DNA of 64,000 nucleotides. Source: Pseudoips prasinana. Lineage: Eukaryota > Arthropoda > Insecta > Lepidoptera > Nolidae. The stretch's first letter is position 1. Each line of letters opens with the position of its first letter. A model generated the notes under the pieces. It saw only the letters and a list, made by a program, of their open reading frames with translations. It was not told the DNA's origin and ran no database searches. The translations under genes and the position numbers were made by a program. Shown in pieces: positions 14,401 through 29,400 of the stretch. Where the stretch lies: assembly GCA_951640165.1 (NCBI GenBank), contig OX621257.1, positions 13,713,201 to 13,777,200 on the forward strand, in the 5' to 3' direction.

Positions 14401-17400
14401 GGCCTCCCCAAAGCACTCCTCGTGGCTTCACAAGTGCAAGTGGTTAAGGGCACTCCCGAGAGCCAATCTGATCATATAGCCAACACACCTCCTGGCTACA
14501 TGAACAATTTAGCCGCTGCCTTTTTTTATTTGGGGCCAGCATGCTTGCTTTTCACGACGCAGGTCGTGGGTACGATTCCCACCCAGAAAAGGTATTTGTG
14601 TGCATGAACATGTCTGTTTGTCCTGATTCTGGGTGTAATTATCTACATAAGTACGTATTGCTAATTGCTAATTACATTGTGAGTTTAATTAGTTAAGTTA
14701 TAAGTGGAACAAATAAATATATGTATGCGTTAGAAACAGATTTGTTTTAGGTATGTTTGGGTAATTGACTGACTATCGTCTGTCTTATCATGACAACAGA
14801 TTTGCACACATTACAATTATTATAGCTCAGTATAGCTATAGCTATATTATAGTCTAATGTTTATTTCACAAGTACCACAACAGCAAAACATTGCAGTGAC
14901 GCCGCAACTTTTTACAGTTGCGTTGTGGTACTTACAAGATGAGGTTACATTGTCGCTAGTAATTGCGATTGACTGCCTCGTTGTTTTAGCGGTAGCGTGT
15001 TCAACCTCAGATAATGAGGTCCTGGGTTCAAAACCCTCGGTCGGGCTGATGAGTGATTTTGGGAGTTTTTTGTTAATAAAGTTTCTAAATATCAGCCTAA
15101 AGTCTGGAAGTTAGCTGTATCATACCCCAGGTGCCTCGAAGAGAGAGCACGTAAAGCTGCCGGAACCGTACCTGACCTCCGGTCATGTCGCTAGTCGTCT
15201 CATCGGAGTCTGAGAGTGATGGAATAGAGAATACCCGTGTTTACGCACAAACTCGTGCATATGTCCCGCGCAGATTCTCCATTAATACTGGCCACCGAAA
15301 TCGACCAAGAGGACATTACATTATTATTAGTAGTTGCAATGTGGTTACGTATTGTGCAGACATACAGTAAGAGTCCAGCTTTTGTAGAAGACTCAACTTG
15401 ACTGAACGAACGCTTTTATTAAGAAGTAGGCGTCAAAGTCAGTTGCGATGTGGCCGGCCACTATAAAGTGTTACTGGTGGTTGCGACGTGATTGCGATGT
15501 TCTCGATATCATCCACGCGGTCGATAATGACAGCAATGTGGTCAGTGTGAATGGTACTACTCATTTAAATACAAATTAGCGCTCACCCACATGTTATTTT
15601 TGTGGTGTGGTTATGGTACGTGTGAAACAAGCATAACAGAATCAGAAAGATAAGAAGAGATAAAATAATACTCTCAGATACTGTCTTTCTATAAGCTTTA
15701 AGGCCAGACGGCACAAATGTATTAATGTACTATAATTAAATGGTTAGTTAGACGCATAATGTTAGATTGATCCGAACAAACCAATGGGAAAAAGCAATTG
15801 TGGTAGAACAATTTATTATTCACCTGTTCCTGCGTAAGTAAATTCTGTTTGAGTGCCCTCCTCAAGCTTTCTGAGAACAGCACACAGATCAGCTGCTGCG
15901 CTTCAAACTCATGAGGCGTTTTCACGTTCACCATTGCGCTTACATAGCATAACTCGAACTCCGCAAACAATCTAGAAAAGATAAGAACACAAAAATATAG
16001 CTTGCACAGTTGTTTAATTAACTTGGATTAATTTTTTGCTGCCTTTACTGAATTTGTATAACTAAGCCCACCCTCATACTCACTACTGCATCTCCAGTAA
16101 GCCAGAATCAACAGTGTTACTAATTAGTTACTAATGATAAGGCTCTGTGCGATTAGACCCAATCAGATGCCGAAGTATCACTAGAACTGTCCTAAGAAAG
16201 AGGAGTTGAAAAATGTAGTCTACATTTGCCTGATCACACTTAACTTTCATTTTTATGCAATATCTTTGCAAAAACCAGCAGACTGCTTTCAGCTCAGTTA
16301 GAATTACTTACGCATGCTGACTCTTCCCTGCTGTCCATGTAGCGGTTTTATAATAAGTGATCTTTGCTACATTCAGCTACAGGAGCACAAGTTATTCGGC
16401 AGCAATGTAAGCTAACGCAGACGTGTGATTTTAGGGCGAGCATAAATAATGCTATCTCGTCTTTTTCTGGGTAAAATAACATGAAGCAACCCCGAATGCA
16501 AAGATTGGCGCATTTCAAGATAATAAGCGTAAAGGAAAGACGTGATATATCTGTGTTATTATATCTACAACAAAAAATATGAATGGTAACGTCGATGTAA
16601 AGCTAATTAAATATATTACTCGTAATTTTGAACTTCCCAACGCGTTATGTGACAACATCTTGAATTTGATATACCCGCTTTCGCCTATATAGACTATACA
16701 AAATTTAATATTATTCTCACAAGAATTGCAAGGATTTATAATGTACTCTCAAAAATAGCTAATAACAATGTGGGCATCTCTATGACTTTTTACCACACCG
16801 GCTCATGCATCTTGAATAATAACCTTATCATCATTATCATAACAGCCGAAAGACGCTCACTGCTGGACAAAGGCCTCTCCCAAAGATGTCCACAATTGCC
16901 GGTGTCGCGCTATCCGCATCCGCATCTTCTAGCGACTCTCACAAGAGGATCGTTCCATCTTGTACGGGGCCAGCCCACACTGCGTCTTCCGGTTCGCGGT
17001 CGAACAGCTCGAGAAATTTCTGCGCCAGCGGCCGTCGGCCACTGCCACTTCAGATTGCAAAAGTAATGTTTATTTTCATAATTGTGTTCTTATTAGTTTA
17101 GGTAACGTAGAAGATTTTTGTTTCTGAATAAGTTGAGTCACATTTATCAAACAAACTTAATTTGTACTTTTTTATTTTTTTTGTAATTTGCTCTTATTCT
17201 ACGTAATTATACTGTAGGCGTGCTAAATTAATAAATATCCTTTGCCTACCGTGAAGCATAACGTCGACCTCCAATAAGGCCATGCCTCGCGGCTATTCTG
17301 CAATGTGCATGTCCTTAAAGCCATGACCGAAAAGTTTTCAAATTTCTGTTCTGCACCCAAGAGATTCTTCCTCTGTTTCAAAATAGTGTCAATAGTTACC

Positions 17401-20400
17401 TGTCGAATATCCTCAAGCTCTCGTGTAGCATGTCGTCGTGTTGCGACAGCGCCAGACCTCGCGGCCGTAGGCACTGCTCTCTGAGCAAAGACCGGACGGT
17501 TTCCAGGCTTCTGGTCAGTGCCTTCGCTAGAGGGCGCATCGCGGCTGATTCCTCCTCGCGATTCATTATCGAGGAGCCTGCTGCGAGGCACTGGAAGGAA
17601 GGAGAGAATTAATGCTAATGTGTTTTATGTGTATTGGATATGACGTATGGGCATTTTCATCATAAGAAGACTTAGAACACATACTTAGAACCTAAATATA
17701 TAAAACTACTGGGACACAATAGTTTCGAATCCCGGTTATATAATTTTGCTGCAGGACCTCTGCTGTAATTTTAGCAGCCTATCTCTGCCAATTATGTCTA
17801 TAAATTGGTGCGAGACAAGTTGTATAATATTTTTGAAATAGCATCTTTTTGCAAAGTATCAGGCACAGGATATAAGGCATTTGATGGCATCACACTAATA
17901 TTATAAAGGCGAAAGTTTGTCAGTGAGCGAGTGTGTATGTTTGTTACTCCCTCACGTCTAAACGAATGCAACGATTTTAATAAAATTTGGTATGGAGTTA
18001 GCTGATACCCTGGATTAACACATAGGCTTTATAAAGATTAACGCGGGTAAAACCGCGGGGCACAGCTAGTAAGTTTATAAAGGCGACATACAATTTCTCT
18101 TTCCGTTGTCTAGCTACATAGTTAAAACTTTTGCACCATGGCATAAAACAAAGCAGCAAAAAAATACATATTGCACTTATCTACAGTGGTCTTTATTCTT
18201 TAAGCCTCCATGCTTGTCGATTCCTTGCGAGTTAAGTTTCACATGCGAGTACCTGTTACCTGACTCTAAGACTAACTGATTACAGTGACTAGACTGCTCG
18301 ACTGCTTTAACCATTAAATTCCTGTCTATTCATTTTACTAATTCCGACAAAGCGGACAAAAAATCTTCAACAAAAAGTATAAATGTAGCCGTAGCCAAAT
18401 AAAGTATAGGTATATCGTGCCGTCACAAAACGAAATTTCCAAATAATATCTAAATAATAATGGACAGCGAGCGTTTCTTCGACCGAATTGGGAAAAGAAA
18501 TGGAAGTTCATCGATTCGGCCAGTAATAGCAATTAAAACTTCAGAGTACATCTAGATTACTAATATAAATATTGAATCGGATCAACAAGTAACAGTTCTA
18601 TATTTATGCATGTGTATTGTAGTATCACTTACCTACATAAAATATTTTGGTGCCCAAGGTACATACTTGACCTAGTTTGGGACCAGTGCAGCACCGGTAT
18701 TACATATTGTTAAAGGTTAATTGTAAACCAACAAACAATTTATCCTTAACTAGCTATGCCCCGCGGTTTCACCTGCGTTAAAGTAGTTTTGGCGTAAAAG
18801 AATTACAAACATACACCCATACATCTATACTCACAAACTTTCGCATTTATAATATAAGTAGGATGTGTACCTCTAGCGGTTTTGGCAGTGCACGCCGGAA
18901 TAGCTCGCAGATGGTAGAATTTTTCCTGCTTACTTGACACTTATCGACATATTTTGGACAATCTTTATAAATTGTAGCCTATGTGTTATTCTGATGTACA
19001 AGCTATATTTTTGTAAAGTTTAATTAAAATCCAAATCAGTTTTAACGTGAAAGTGTAACAAACATCCATCCATCCATCCATCCATACTTACATACTTTCA
19101 CGTTTATAATAGTAGTAGGATAAATTCAATTGGATTGCAATCCAAGTCGATTTCATTTCGTGTTCGCTGAATGAATTCACAATGGCCATACATAAATTTC
19201 TATGTGATATGTAATCTATAATATCCACGCTATCAAATTGGGTTGTGTACCTGTAATGTTAGTGTAAGATAATGAAAATAAATAAATATCGACCCCATCT
19301 CATAATAATAATGTTTTATGTAAGTGATTATGTGCGCGTCTCGACTTGGCGGTTGGTCTCACGTGCCTCCAGATACAATTAGTATCCGCAAAGATCATCT
19401 TTCGCCACCATTTTTTTATAGGAAACGCCGAAGGTTGAACCAAACTCTGATTCATGTCAAGATTATAATGAAACCATTAATTAAAAACATTACAACAGCC
19501 TTCGCAGGACATCCGTTAATGCATCTTGCTTACAACAATTTTATTGTTCAAGATTGCGAGAATTACGTTGGTTTATTGGGTAATTTAAGAATCTTATAAT
19601 TTACGTACATCTGTTTCTTAAGATATAGGTAACCATATCAAAGGAAAAACACGCTCAAAATGTATGTGAAGCCAATTAATTCATAACGTGATTGGTCGAA
19701 TACGAGTACATCATTGCATACATTATGTTGGTAGTTGGTACTGTAATCTATCTCTTAGGACCACGAAATGAAAATCCAAAGATAAACTCCTTAGCAATAT
19801 AATTAACCGATACTTTAAACGACCGGATAATTGTTCGGTTGCTATATAATAGTAGTATTCCGACAGGTCTTCTATGGACAATTAGGGTACTGCAAAATAA
19901 ACCCAAATCGATCAGTGTAATCGGGAACCAACACGTCTGACTTAATCTCAGTAGATAATGGTGATCACAACTACAGAGTAAATCAGACTTTTTCGGTGTT
20001 TAACTGTAATCACTTTTTATTGTTCGTGTTGTCTTGACTGCGACGGTAAATTGTTTATTGGGAGGCCACTCCAAACGCCGGAAAGGTTAATTAACGAGAT
20101 TTAAAAACTTATCCACGTAATCTAGTGACCGGTCGATGAACTGAAATTTATATTGATTTTCGTTTTTCACCAGAACTGATACTAAATGTAACACATATTT
20201 AAAGAGGCGCACATGATACAACATAATTACAAGGTACATAAGTAGGCGACTATGATGCGGAAACTGGAGTCGGTAATACCCGTATTAAAGGTTTTCAGGA
20301 TTCTCACGCGGCCATGCAAAAAAAATGTGAGCCGTCACGGGACGCCTGGCAGATGTGAAACATCGACATTATTTTGTAAAAGTAATATGCAGAAAAGAAC

Positions 20401-23400
20401 ATATTGTGATAGGAACTAAATATGTCATAATGATAAAATAAAAAGTGGATTGCGTATGGCGACGCGTCGCCACACCGTACACACTACTATCGTTACCTCA
20501 CTCTTTTATAAGAAGATATGTATGTATATTAGATGTGTACTGTATGAGACTCTTCTATAAGAGTGAGTTATACAAAGACCAGCGTGGCAACGCGTCGCCA
20601 CGGCATGCGTCGCCACGCCAGAAATCTGTTTTATGTGCGGCTATAGATGTTTCACATCAAAAAAAAATTAAATTACATAAATCACTACGTCCATCTATGT
20701 TTACCATCATCGAAGTATTTTCGAGTGCGAGTAGTTTCGAGAGAAAATTCCGAGTAATACGACAAAATTGTATACACACCTCGGCACCAAACCAGAGCTG
20801 TCCGGCTAGATTATCCTGAAGAACATCTTCAGGAAACTTGACCCTGAAGCCACGTGCCACCCGCTCGTCACCCAGCAACTGGTCCATTATCTGGCTGGTG
20901 ATGTTCAGCACTCGGTCCTGAAACAAATAACACGGTAAAGTGTTTATACTATAATTACTGGGTTCCAACGGTGAGAGGATAAGAATTAGAATAAAAATGG
21001 ATAGTAAAAATTTCTTATTTTTTTAAACACAACGCCTACACTACCGAATTTAATGCCTGTATCGCGTACAAACATATAATAGACGGGCACAAATTACATC
21101 CAGACTCAGAACAACTATTTATGAGTCACACAAATAGTTGTACAGCGCGGGATTCGAACCCGCGACACGAAAGGCGAGGCGACTCTCTTAGCCGCTGCGC
21201 CACACGTGCAGATAACGGAACACATGTGATTTAAGATAAGTATGCCATTTTAAAACCCAATTTTACCCAAAAACAAGAATTAGAAATGAATGCATTACTA
21301 GTTTCGCTGGTGTTATTTTCAGTTAGGTATCATTTTAAAACCATATTTTATAGTTTTATCAGTATATTGCTACTTGAATTGTTATTATAAAAAAGAAATC
21401 GTCACTAAAATGCCACATGTACATAAATAGTGGCCGGCGAATATGTTAGAAAACAATTAACACGAAATCAAATGCTACGAACAGTAAAAGCGACCGCAGA
21501 GCTAAACCGTGCATGCAACAATATACACGCAATAAACGTTTAAAAGTACAGACCACGTCAATGAATGATAGTGGTCTGAGGCGAATTTCGACTATAGCGG
21601 CCAATCTCTACGGAGACTAGCCAACAACAATACTACGACGAAAGCGCCTGTGTCTGTAACACAGTTTTTGTCTAGCACAGACACAGGCGTTCACTCTGTC
21701 TCAAATGATGCATAGCGATGTGACAATTTATTAATTAATAACTCATAGTAATTAATTAGATCATTTCGGACCACTCATTGTAGACAGACTAATTGATTAT
21801 ACTTTGAATTGTAAACTGTTAAATTGAACAATATTTCTTGATCTGCATGTTTCTCTTTTTACTGAATAAAGATATAGTGGAAGCAATGTAAACAAGTAAC
21901 TTCAATCTAGCTCAATTCTGTTCAAACATCACCACCAATAGACCGAAGAACTACTATCACAATAAACATAACGGATAGTAATATAAACATAATTAAATCC
22001 ACAATACACTACAAATTATTCAATACAAATTCATACAAACATACATAATTTTTATTTACTGTGGACACGGGTCTCAATAGATAGATATAGGCCTCAATAG
22101 ATATAGGCCGTTTCGGCATTGATTGCACCAATCGTGGTCACGGGTCGATCCATGCCGAAACGTCGGGTAACCAAGGTAATGATTTGCCTTATCTTTATCG
22201 CGATTGAGACCCGTGTCCACAGTATATCAAAATGTGAACAAATCGCGAAAGTTTAAAAACATACTTAAATATAATTTTCATAATAATTTAAGATATTATA
22301 AGAATAGTAACTTGTTCATCTTAGTTTTAACCACAATTGGAAGGACCTAGCCTTCGCAACACAGGGAATCCTAGTGCGAGGACTAGACCACGCTTAATTG
22401 TGTACTTATAAAAAATAAACATTGTGTGCGAAACACAAGCACACTATATTCCATCACTGTCAGGGGTGAAATCAAGGTCAGAACCGAGAACTTAACGTGC
22501 TGTACACCACCCTCTTCTAGCTGCAACTGGGTGCTCTCCTTGCCAGAAAAATCCCAAAATCAAAATTCGGCATTATTCGCGTGCCTATCGACGGCGCGAC
22601 GGCGTCGACTGTACTTACATAACTTTTATACCAGACGAGAGCGCATGGCGAGAAATACTCATATTGTTCAAGTATTCGACCACTCTCCATGATTTTGACG
22701 GGCCTATCGTGGTTGAAAATGCTTGCCTTTGACGCCGCAGATCATGGGTCGATTTCCACCCAGGACAGATATTTGTATGCATGTCTGTTTGTTCTGGGTC
22801 TGGATGTTATATATATATATATATATAACTCAAGAACGGGCTCACCTATCCAAACCAAATATTTACGCTTTATTCGGACTATTTAGTAGATGTTTTATTT
22901 GAAGTTTGCACAAAATCGGTCGAGCTGTTCTTCATTTATCACATTTTTTGGTAGGTTATATATCCGAATAACACATAGTAAAGCCGTAAGTAAAGTAAAG
23001 TTCGACGCGAGTAAAACCGCGGGGCACAGCTAGTTGTCTATATAAGTATTTATTTACAAAAGAAAAGTAGTATAATTGTAGTATATCACTTATCTGGTTT
23101 CTATAGTACAAGCTGTGCCCAAATAAGTCAGCAACAGGTAAATGCAATAATCATATTCGCTCGCTGATGACTATAAATTGACTACATACCAGAGCAAGTA
23201 CCTAGCAACCGGGATCGTAAGCCGTTTTCTCATGAGATCTTTCTTAGAATTGAGAAGTGACTGGACTAAGCGTTCTTAGTAACTCAGATTGTTACAAGTT
23301 ATCAGTTATCTATACATAAAATAAAATCGTAAGAAAGTGGAAACTGTACATTGAATAGTTTTTTAAAAAGGACACTTGGGGTGTTTTCTACAATCAATAT

Positions 23401-26400
23401 CGAAGCAAAAAATATAGTTTTTAGAATTTTTGTCTGTTTGTCTGTATGTATGTCCGGGCTAAACTCAAAAAGTACTGCATGGATTTACTTCAAATTTAAC
23501 ATGAATATTACTAAGAGGTTGGGGCAACATATAGGGGCACAGCTAGTAATAACATAGTAACGGTCTTACCTACATACCTATGGCATGCAAGATGGGTGAA
23601 CATAGTATTACTATCTGTGCCCCGCGGTTTTACGCGCGTTAAACTTTATAAATTATCACAGCTCCTCCCCCGTAGGTGACAGCGTGATAATATGTAGCCT
23701 ATATGTTGACCCGACCTCTTAGTAATATTGATGCAAAATTTGAAGTAAATCCATGCTGTACTTTTTGAGTTTAGCCCGAACATACATACAGACAAAAAAT
23801 CTAAAAACTATATTTTTGGCTTCGATATCAAAAGGCCAATCTATACATTTAATTAAATCGTAAGAAAGTCAAAACTGTACAATGAATAGGTATTTAAAAA
23901 AAACTATATAATTTTTTTAATATTCAATGTACAGTTTTGACTTTCTTACGATTTTATTATATGTATAGATTGGCCTGTTGGTCTAGTGTTTAGTGACCCT
24001 GACTGTTAAGCCAGGGGTCGTGAGTTCGTTCCCCACCCGGGACAATTTCTGTGATGGACACGATTATTCGTTCCGTGTCTGGGTGTTATTTATCTATTAT
24101 ATATATGTTTTTATAAATAAGTGTGTTTCAGTTGCCTGGTTACCATAGTTGCGAAGCTTATAAATAAAAGCTCGGGAAATTCACGAGAAGATGTTCATTT
24201 TATTAATAGTATCTACCATGACAAGACAGACAGTGGGAGGAGTATATAAAATATAATAATTTAGATACCTATAAGATTTTATAACATGCCAGTGCTTTGA
24301 TTAATTATTAGAAAGCAGGTTCAACATTTACAAATACAGATACAGTTTCAGATATAGTGCTATTAATAGGACTATATCTGAAACAGTCTCTAAAAGCCCA
24401 AATATTTCGCAACTTGATTATTTATATAGCTTTTGATGATTTTATTAGAGACAGTTCCAGATATGGTGCTACTAATAGCACTATATCTGAAGCTGTCTAT
24501 AATGATGGCTATACACACTCGCCGATACACCCCGAGACAGGCCGAGTGATCTCGTCACGTCTCGCTATGTCACGTCTCGTCTCGCTGCCTTTCGATCGCG
24601 TGTCGGTTTTTGTGCCCGGGTCAAAGGGTCTCGTTAACTCTGGTACGGAAAACGAGAGCGAGCATGCACAGACGCCAGCACATCAAGCTACCCCCTGCTT
24701 ATGTGATAAAGTTAAAAATCTATAAAAGAAATTTGACAGATTGGGATAGCTTGATGTGCTGGCTGTGTTATCGTGAAGACCTGTTTCTATATTACGGTGG
24801 ATGGTAACCATTCACGACCGTCTTTTTCGCCAAGGCTTGAGATTTTCTTTTTATGGTAAATGTGTAAAAAATTGTAATAGCTCACGGCACAAAGACAATC
24901 AGCAGCAGCAATTTTTATGTCCATTATCTCGGGAGACTTTGCTATAGCTAAAAGAACTATTGTGTACAGATACGCACTCGTCGAGAGCCCTCTTGGCCGA
25001 GACTTGACGAGAAGATCTCGGCGAGTGTGTACAGCCGGCATAAAAGTACACTCTCTAAAATTAGGTGTTGGAACTAAATTCCAATAGCACTATGGAGTCT
25101 CATTCATAATGAACTGCAACTTGATATTTGCGGATCTGCATCATCGTAATGCAAGTAATTTTAAGCCCTGTTAGAAATTCTTTGTGTCGATAAAAAGGTG
25201 TCAATATGATACACTCGCTAAATGATACTTATAACTGGAAATTATACTCGGCTTCGTCCTCTTAGATTAGCATCAATATAACACTTGTAGTACCGCGCAG
25301 TATTCGCCGCTTGCAACACTAAATTTGAGGTGACGTAAAGAAATTTTGACGTTTACTTGACGTCTGTCTGTTCGCGCCACTTCATTCGCGTTCTAGTGTT
25401 TTGCCGCTTTGCATGTATTCCGTTAAATATATTTAAATTCAGTGTTAAAATTGTTTAACTAAGTGAAGTAATTGAGTCAACATGTCAAAAAGAAAGATAA
25501 CTGACAAAAATTATGAACAATAGCTGAAGAAATGGAAGGGGATCGACGAATTCCATCGTCGGAAAAGAAGTGAAAAACCTGTATAACGCAGCAGGGTGCG
25601 GGTATTGTCCAGTTCTTCGGAGTCGTCGGAGGATGTGAAGCATCATTGTCGGAAAATATGGTTAGTAACGAAAAATTACACATACTTTTGTGATACTTAC
25701 CCTCCAGTACTTACCCTCCAATTACTAGCTTTATAAAAATCATTCATAGATATTGCAATATGGTATTGTGGACAGCTATTAGGGCTGTTTCTTACCAAAA
25801 CTATGGCGTTGTGGATAGCTACCAGGGCTATTTCTTCACCAAAAACAATCGTTTGACGATTGAGCAATATCTACCTACTTATCTAGCGATAATAAGTTTT
25901 GTGAACAGTACATAGGTCTGCTTCTTAACTCACGCGCCATGATATAATAGTCTGATATGATTTTAATTGATTTTCAAATTAAATCATTCATAGATATTGC
26001 AATATGGTATTGTGGACAGCTATTAGGGCTGTTTCTTACCAAAACTATGGCGTTGTGGATAGCTACCAGGGCTATTTCTTCACCAAAAACAATCGTTTGA
26101 CGATTGAGCAATATCTACCTACTTATCTAGCGATAATAAGTTTTGTGAACAGTACATAGGTCTGCTTCTTAACTCACGCGCTATGATATAATAGTCTGAT
26201 ATGATTTTAATTGATTTTCAAATTAAATCATTCATAGATATTGCGATATGGTATTGTGGACAGCTATTAGGGCTGTTTCTTACCAAAACTATGGCGTTGT
26301 GGATAGCTACCAGGGCTATTTCTTCACCAAAAACAATCGTATGACGATTGAGCAATATCTACCTACTTATCTAGCGATAGTGAGTTTTGTGAACAGTACA

Positions 26401-29400
26401 TAGGTCTGTTTCTTAACTCACGCGCTATGATATAGTCTGATATGATTTTAATTGATTTTCAAATTAAATCATTCATAGATATTGCAATATGGTATTGTGG
26501 ACAGCTATTAGGGCTGTTTCTTACCAAAACTATGGCGTTGTGGATAGCTACCAGGGCTATTTCTTCACCAAAAACAATCGTATGACGATTGAGCAATATC
26601 TACCTACTTATCTAGCGATAATAAGTTTTGTGATCAGTACATATGTCTGTTTCTTAACTCACGCGCTATGATATAGTCTGATATGATTTTATTTGATTTT
26701 CAAATTAAATTATTCATAGATATTGCAATATGGTATTGTGGACAGCTATTAGGGCTGTTTCTTACCAAAACTATGGCGTTGTGGATAGCTACCAGGGCTA
26801 TTTCTTCACCAAAAACAATCGTATGACGATTGAGCAATATCTTCCTACTTATCTAACGATAATAAGTTTTGTGAACAGTTCATAGGTCTGTTTCTTAACT
26901 CACGCGCTATGATATAGTCTGATATGATTTTAATTCATTTCCAAATAACGAAGTTATGCGCGCGACCATGCCGCGCCACTGGGTTCTACGTGTTTGTCGC
27001 AGATGCGACTTACACCACCCACCCTGCCGAAAACCCTGCCGAAAAATCCCAAAATCACTTTTTGGCCCGACCCGGGATTTGAACCCAGGACTTCATTTTC
27101 TGCGGTTGAACACGCTACCGCTAGACCAACGAGGCAATGTCAATATAGTGGTATATAAATTAACTAGACGTAACTATTGACGGGCCTGTTGGCGTGGTTG
27201 GCAAATGCTTGCTTTTTGCGCCGGAGGTCGTGGGTTCGATTCCCATCCGGGACGGATATTTTGGTGCATGAACGTGTCTGTTTGTCCTGAGTCTGGGTGT
27301 ATTTATCTATATAAGTACGTATGTAGTTATGTACCTACTTCATTTACAAAAGAAAAGTAGTATATCAGTTATCTGATTGCCGTAGTGCAGGCTCAGATGG
27401 CCGTGTGTAAATAATGTTTAATTTTTATTAACTATGTGATTAGTTCCATCAATAAAGACATGAAGAATGCCGAGGCCGATAACTTTCTCTTTGGGGATAA
27501 ACTTCCTGATAGTTTAAAAACCGCAAAAATTAATCGAAAATTATTGAAGCAGAATTGAAAATTATTACTGCCACTGGTTTAGTGGCAGTAATAATTTAGC
27601 CAGGCAAGCCATTAATAAAGCCAGGCAACGCCACGACCCCAGCAAAAAGTTTGCAATGCCCGTATCATTGTCAAAAATCTGGAGGACGCACCAACCGGAA
27701 GACGTCGCAAATTCGGCGGCGGCGCCGCTGACAACTGAGGTAAAATATGCTGGTAGACTAGCTTATTTTGTTGATCAATGGTCACTCACCACTAAAGACC
27801 CATTGGTCATTGTTGTTCAGTTGTTCAGCTTTGTCTTCACCACCTAGAACTTGTTCTAGTTTAGAAAACTTCCACTTTGCGGACGCAATCAAAGACCTAA
27901 TTTAAATTCTATTGGTGGATTCTCAGGCTTTCAGCCCCATCCGTGTTTGTCTAAATAATTTGGACAAGAATGGACCTTCGCTCGGTTAAGATTTTGAATT
28001 GAATTGGGGCTAAATACATATTTAACCGAACGGTAAAATGAGATTTATACTAAACTTAAAAACTTTAAACATAATGATAAACTGACAATATTTTAAATTA
28101 TAAGATCTTCACACAGCTCTGAAACCTATTCCTCGTGACTGTTTTATGACTAAACTCGATTTTAAAGATGTTTATATCTGGATAAATTCCATGTATACTA
28201 CAAAAATTATCGTTTTTAATGGAACGCCTTCAGCGCCCGCATAGTGTCCTATGCGTCCACAAAGTAATGAAACCAGTCACTAACGTTTTGAGGTCAGCCG
28301 GGCTGATATACAAAGTGTACCTTGACGACTAGCTTCTAATTGCATAATAAATTGCATCACGCCGAACAAACATTGTTAATTTCTCGGCTTCAATATCGAT
28401 GCCAATCTCCAGTCTTGGACTGGTGGGATAGGACGAGTGGGCTCTCTGTGAGCCGCATCGATCTGGAGATCAATTCAGATGTCTCAACAACGGGGTGGGG
28501 GGTGGCTTGTGGTGAGAGCAGAGCAAGTGGTTTATGGAGTACTGAGGAATCCTCCCAGCATATTAATTATTTAGAAATATTAACAGCATTTTTGGTTTTA
28601 AAATTTTCGCCCCAGATTTAACCAACTGTCAGTTTTTACTCCGAATCGATAATGCGACAACAATATCTTATATCAATCGCATGAGTGGTGTCCAGTATCC
28701 ACAATTAACAAAGGTTACCAAAACCCGGTGGCAGTGGTGCGACCGTCGTAGCATTCATGTGTTTGCGTCCAATATTCGATGGACGGATTAAATAAAACAC
28801 ACTCTCCAGATATTGATTTCGTTGCTAGTAGGATCATTAAAAAATGCAAAAGCTATCTTGAAGATCTTGGCATTGCGACCCAAATGCGCAAGCAATCAAT
28901 GCATTTACAATATATTGCTCGTCATGTTATTTCTACTCCTTTCGTTTATTTTCTATGGTACTTAAACCACTAAAGAAAATATTAGAAGACAATAAAGAAG
29001 AATTATGGTCTTGCCAGTCTGGCCGACACAACCTTGGTATCCGCTCTAAAAAGCCTTCCCATAGTAGTAGGTATCTTCCCATAGCCTCTTTTTTAAACTA
29101 AGTCACTACTGAGTGCTCTCATTACAGAATCCGCAATATGCCCTCGCAAGTTACCCTGGCGGCGACATTATTATATAGTCGGCACTAGCCAAAAGGAATA
29201 TCCTTTCGTCGGGGTTAGACGTGATGTTAGTATATCTATCGATAAACTTGGAAAAAATATATTTATATTGTATAACAACAACGTAATGCTAGTATCCCAC
29301 AAATATTAAAATGTTTTTGTCAAACTGTATAAAAATGAAGGGGCTCAATTTCCGTCGTTCCGCCTTCGCCCAGGTTATAGGGGAACATGTAGAACTCGAT

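Noticed and set aside
17223..17591. 122-codon minus-strand frame overlapping an LST2 exon
   Set aside because: It is in a different frame from the family-conserved reading ([12 protein letters not shown]…) and runs into the intron.
20445..20819. 124-codon plus-strand frame near 20.5 kb
   Set aside because: Overlaps the LST2 exon antisense and a GC-rich repeated patch; no domain.
21137..21211. Possible tRNA genes (also 58060-58150, 6207-6275, 27180-27250, 37312-37370)
   Set aside because: A and B boxes are present, but each continues into a shared non-tRNA body and occurs in several diverged copies; the layout is that of SINEs, and no clean cloverleaf was evident.
26489..26671. 60-codon open frame in the tandem array as a gene
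   Set aside because: It exists because the unit is repeated; other units end it earlier and there is no domain or start context support.
25741..26945. CRISPR-like array
   Set aside because: Units are ~241-244-base head-to-tail repeats without unique spacers, in a eukaryotic genome; satellite-like.
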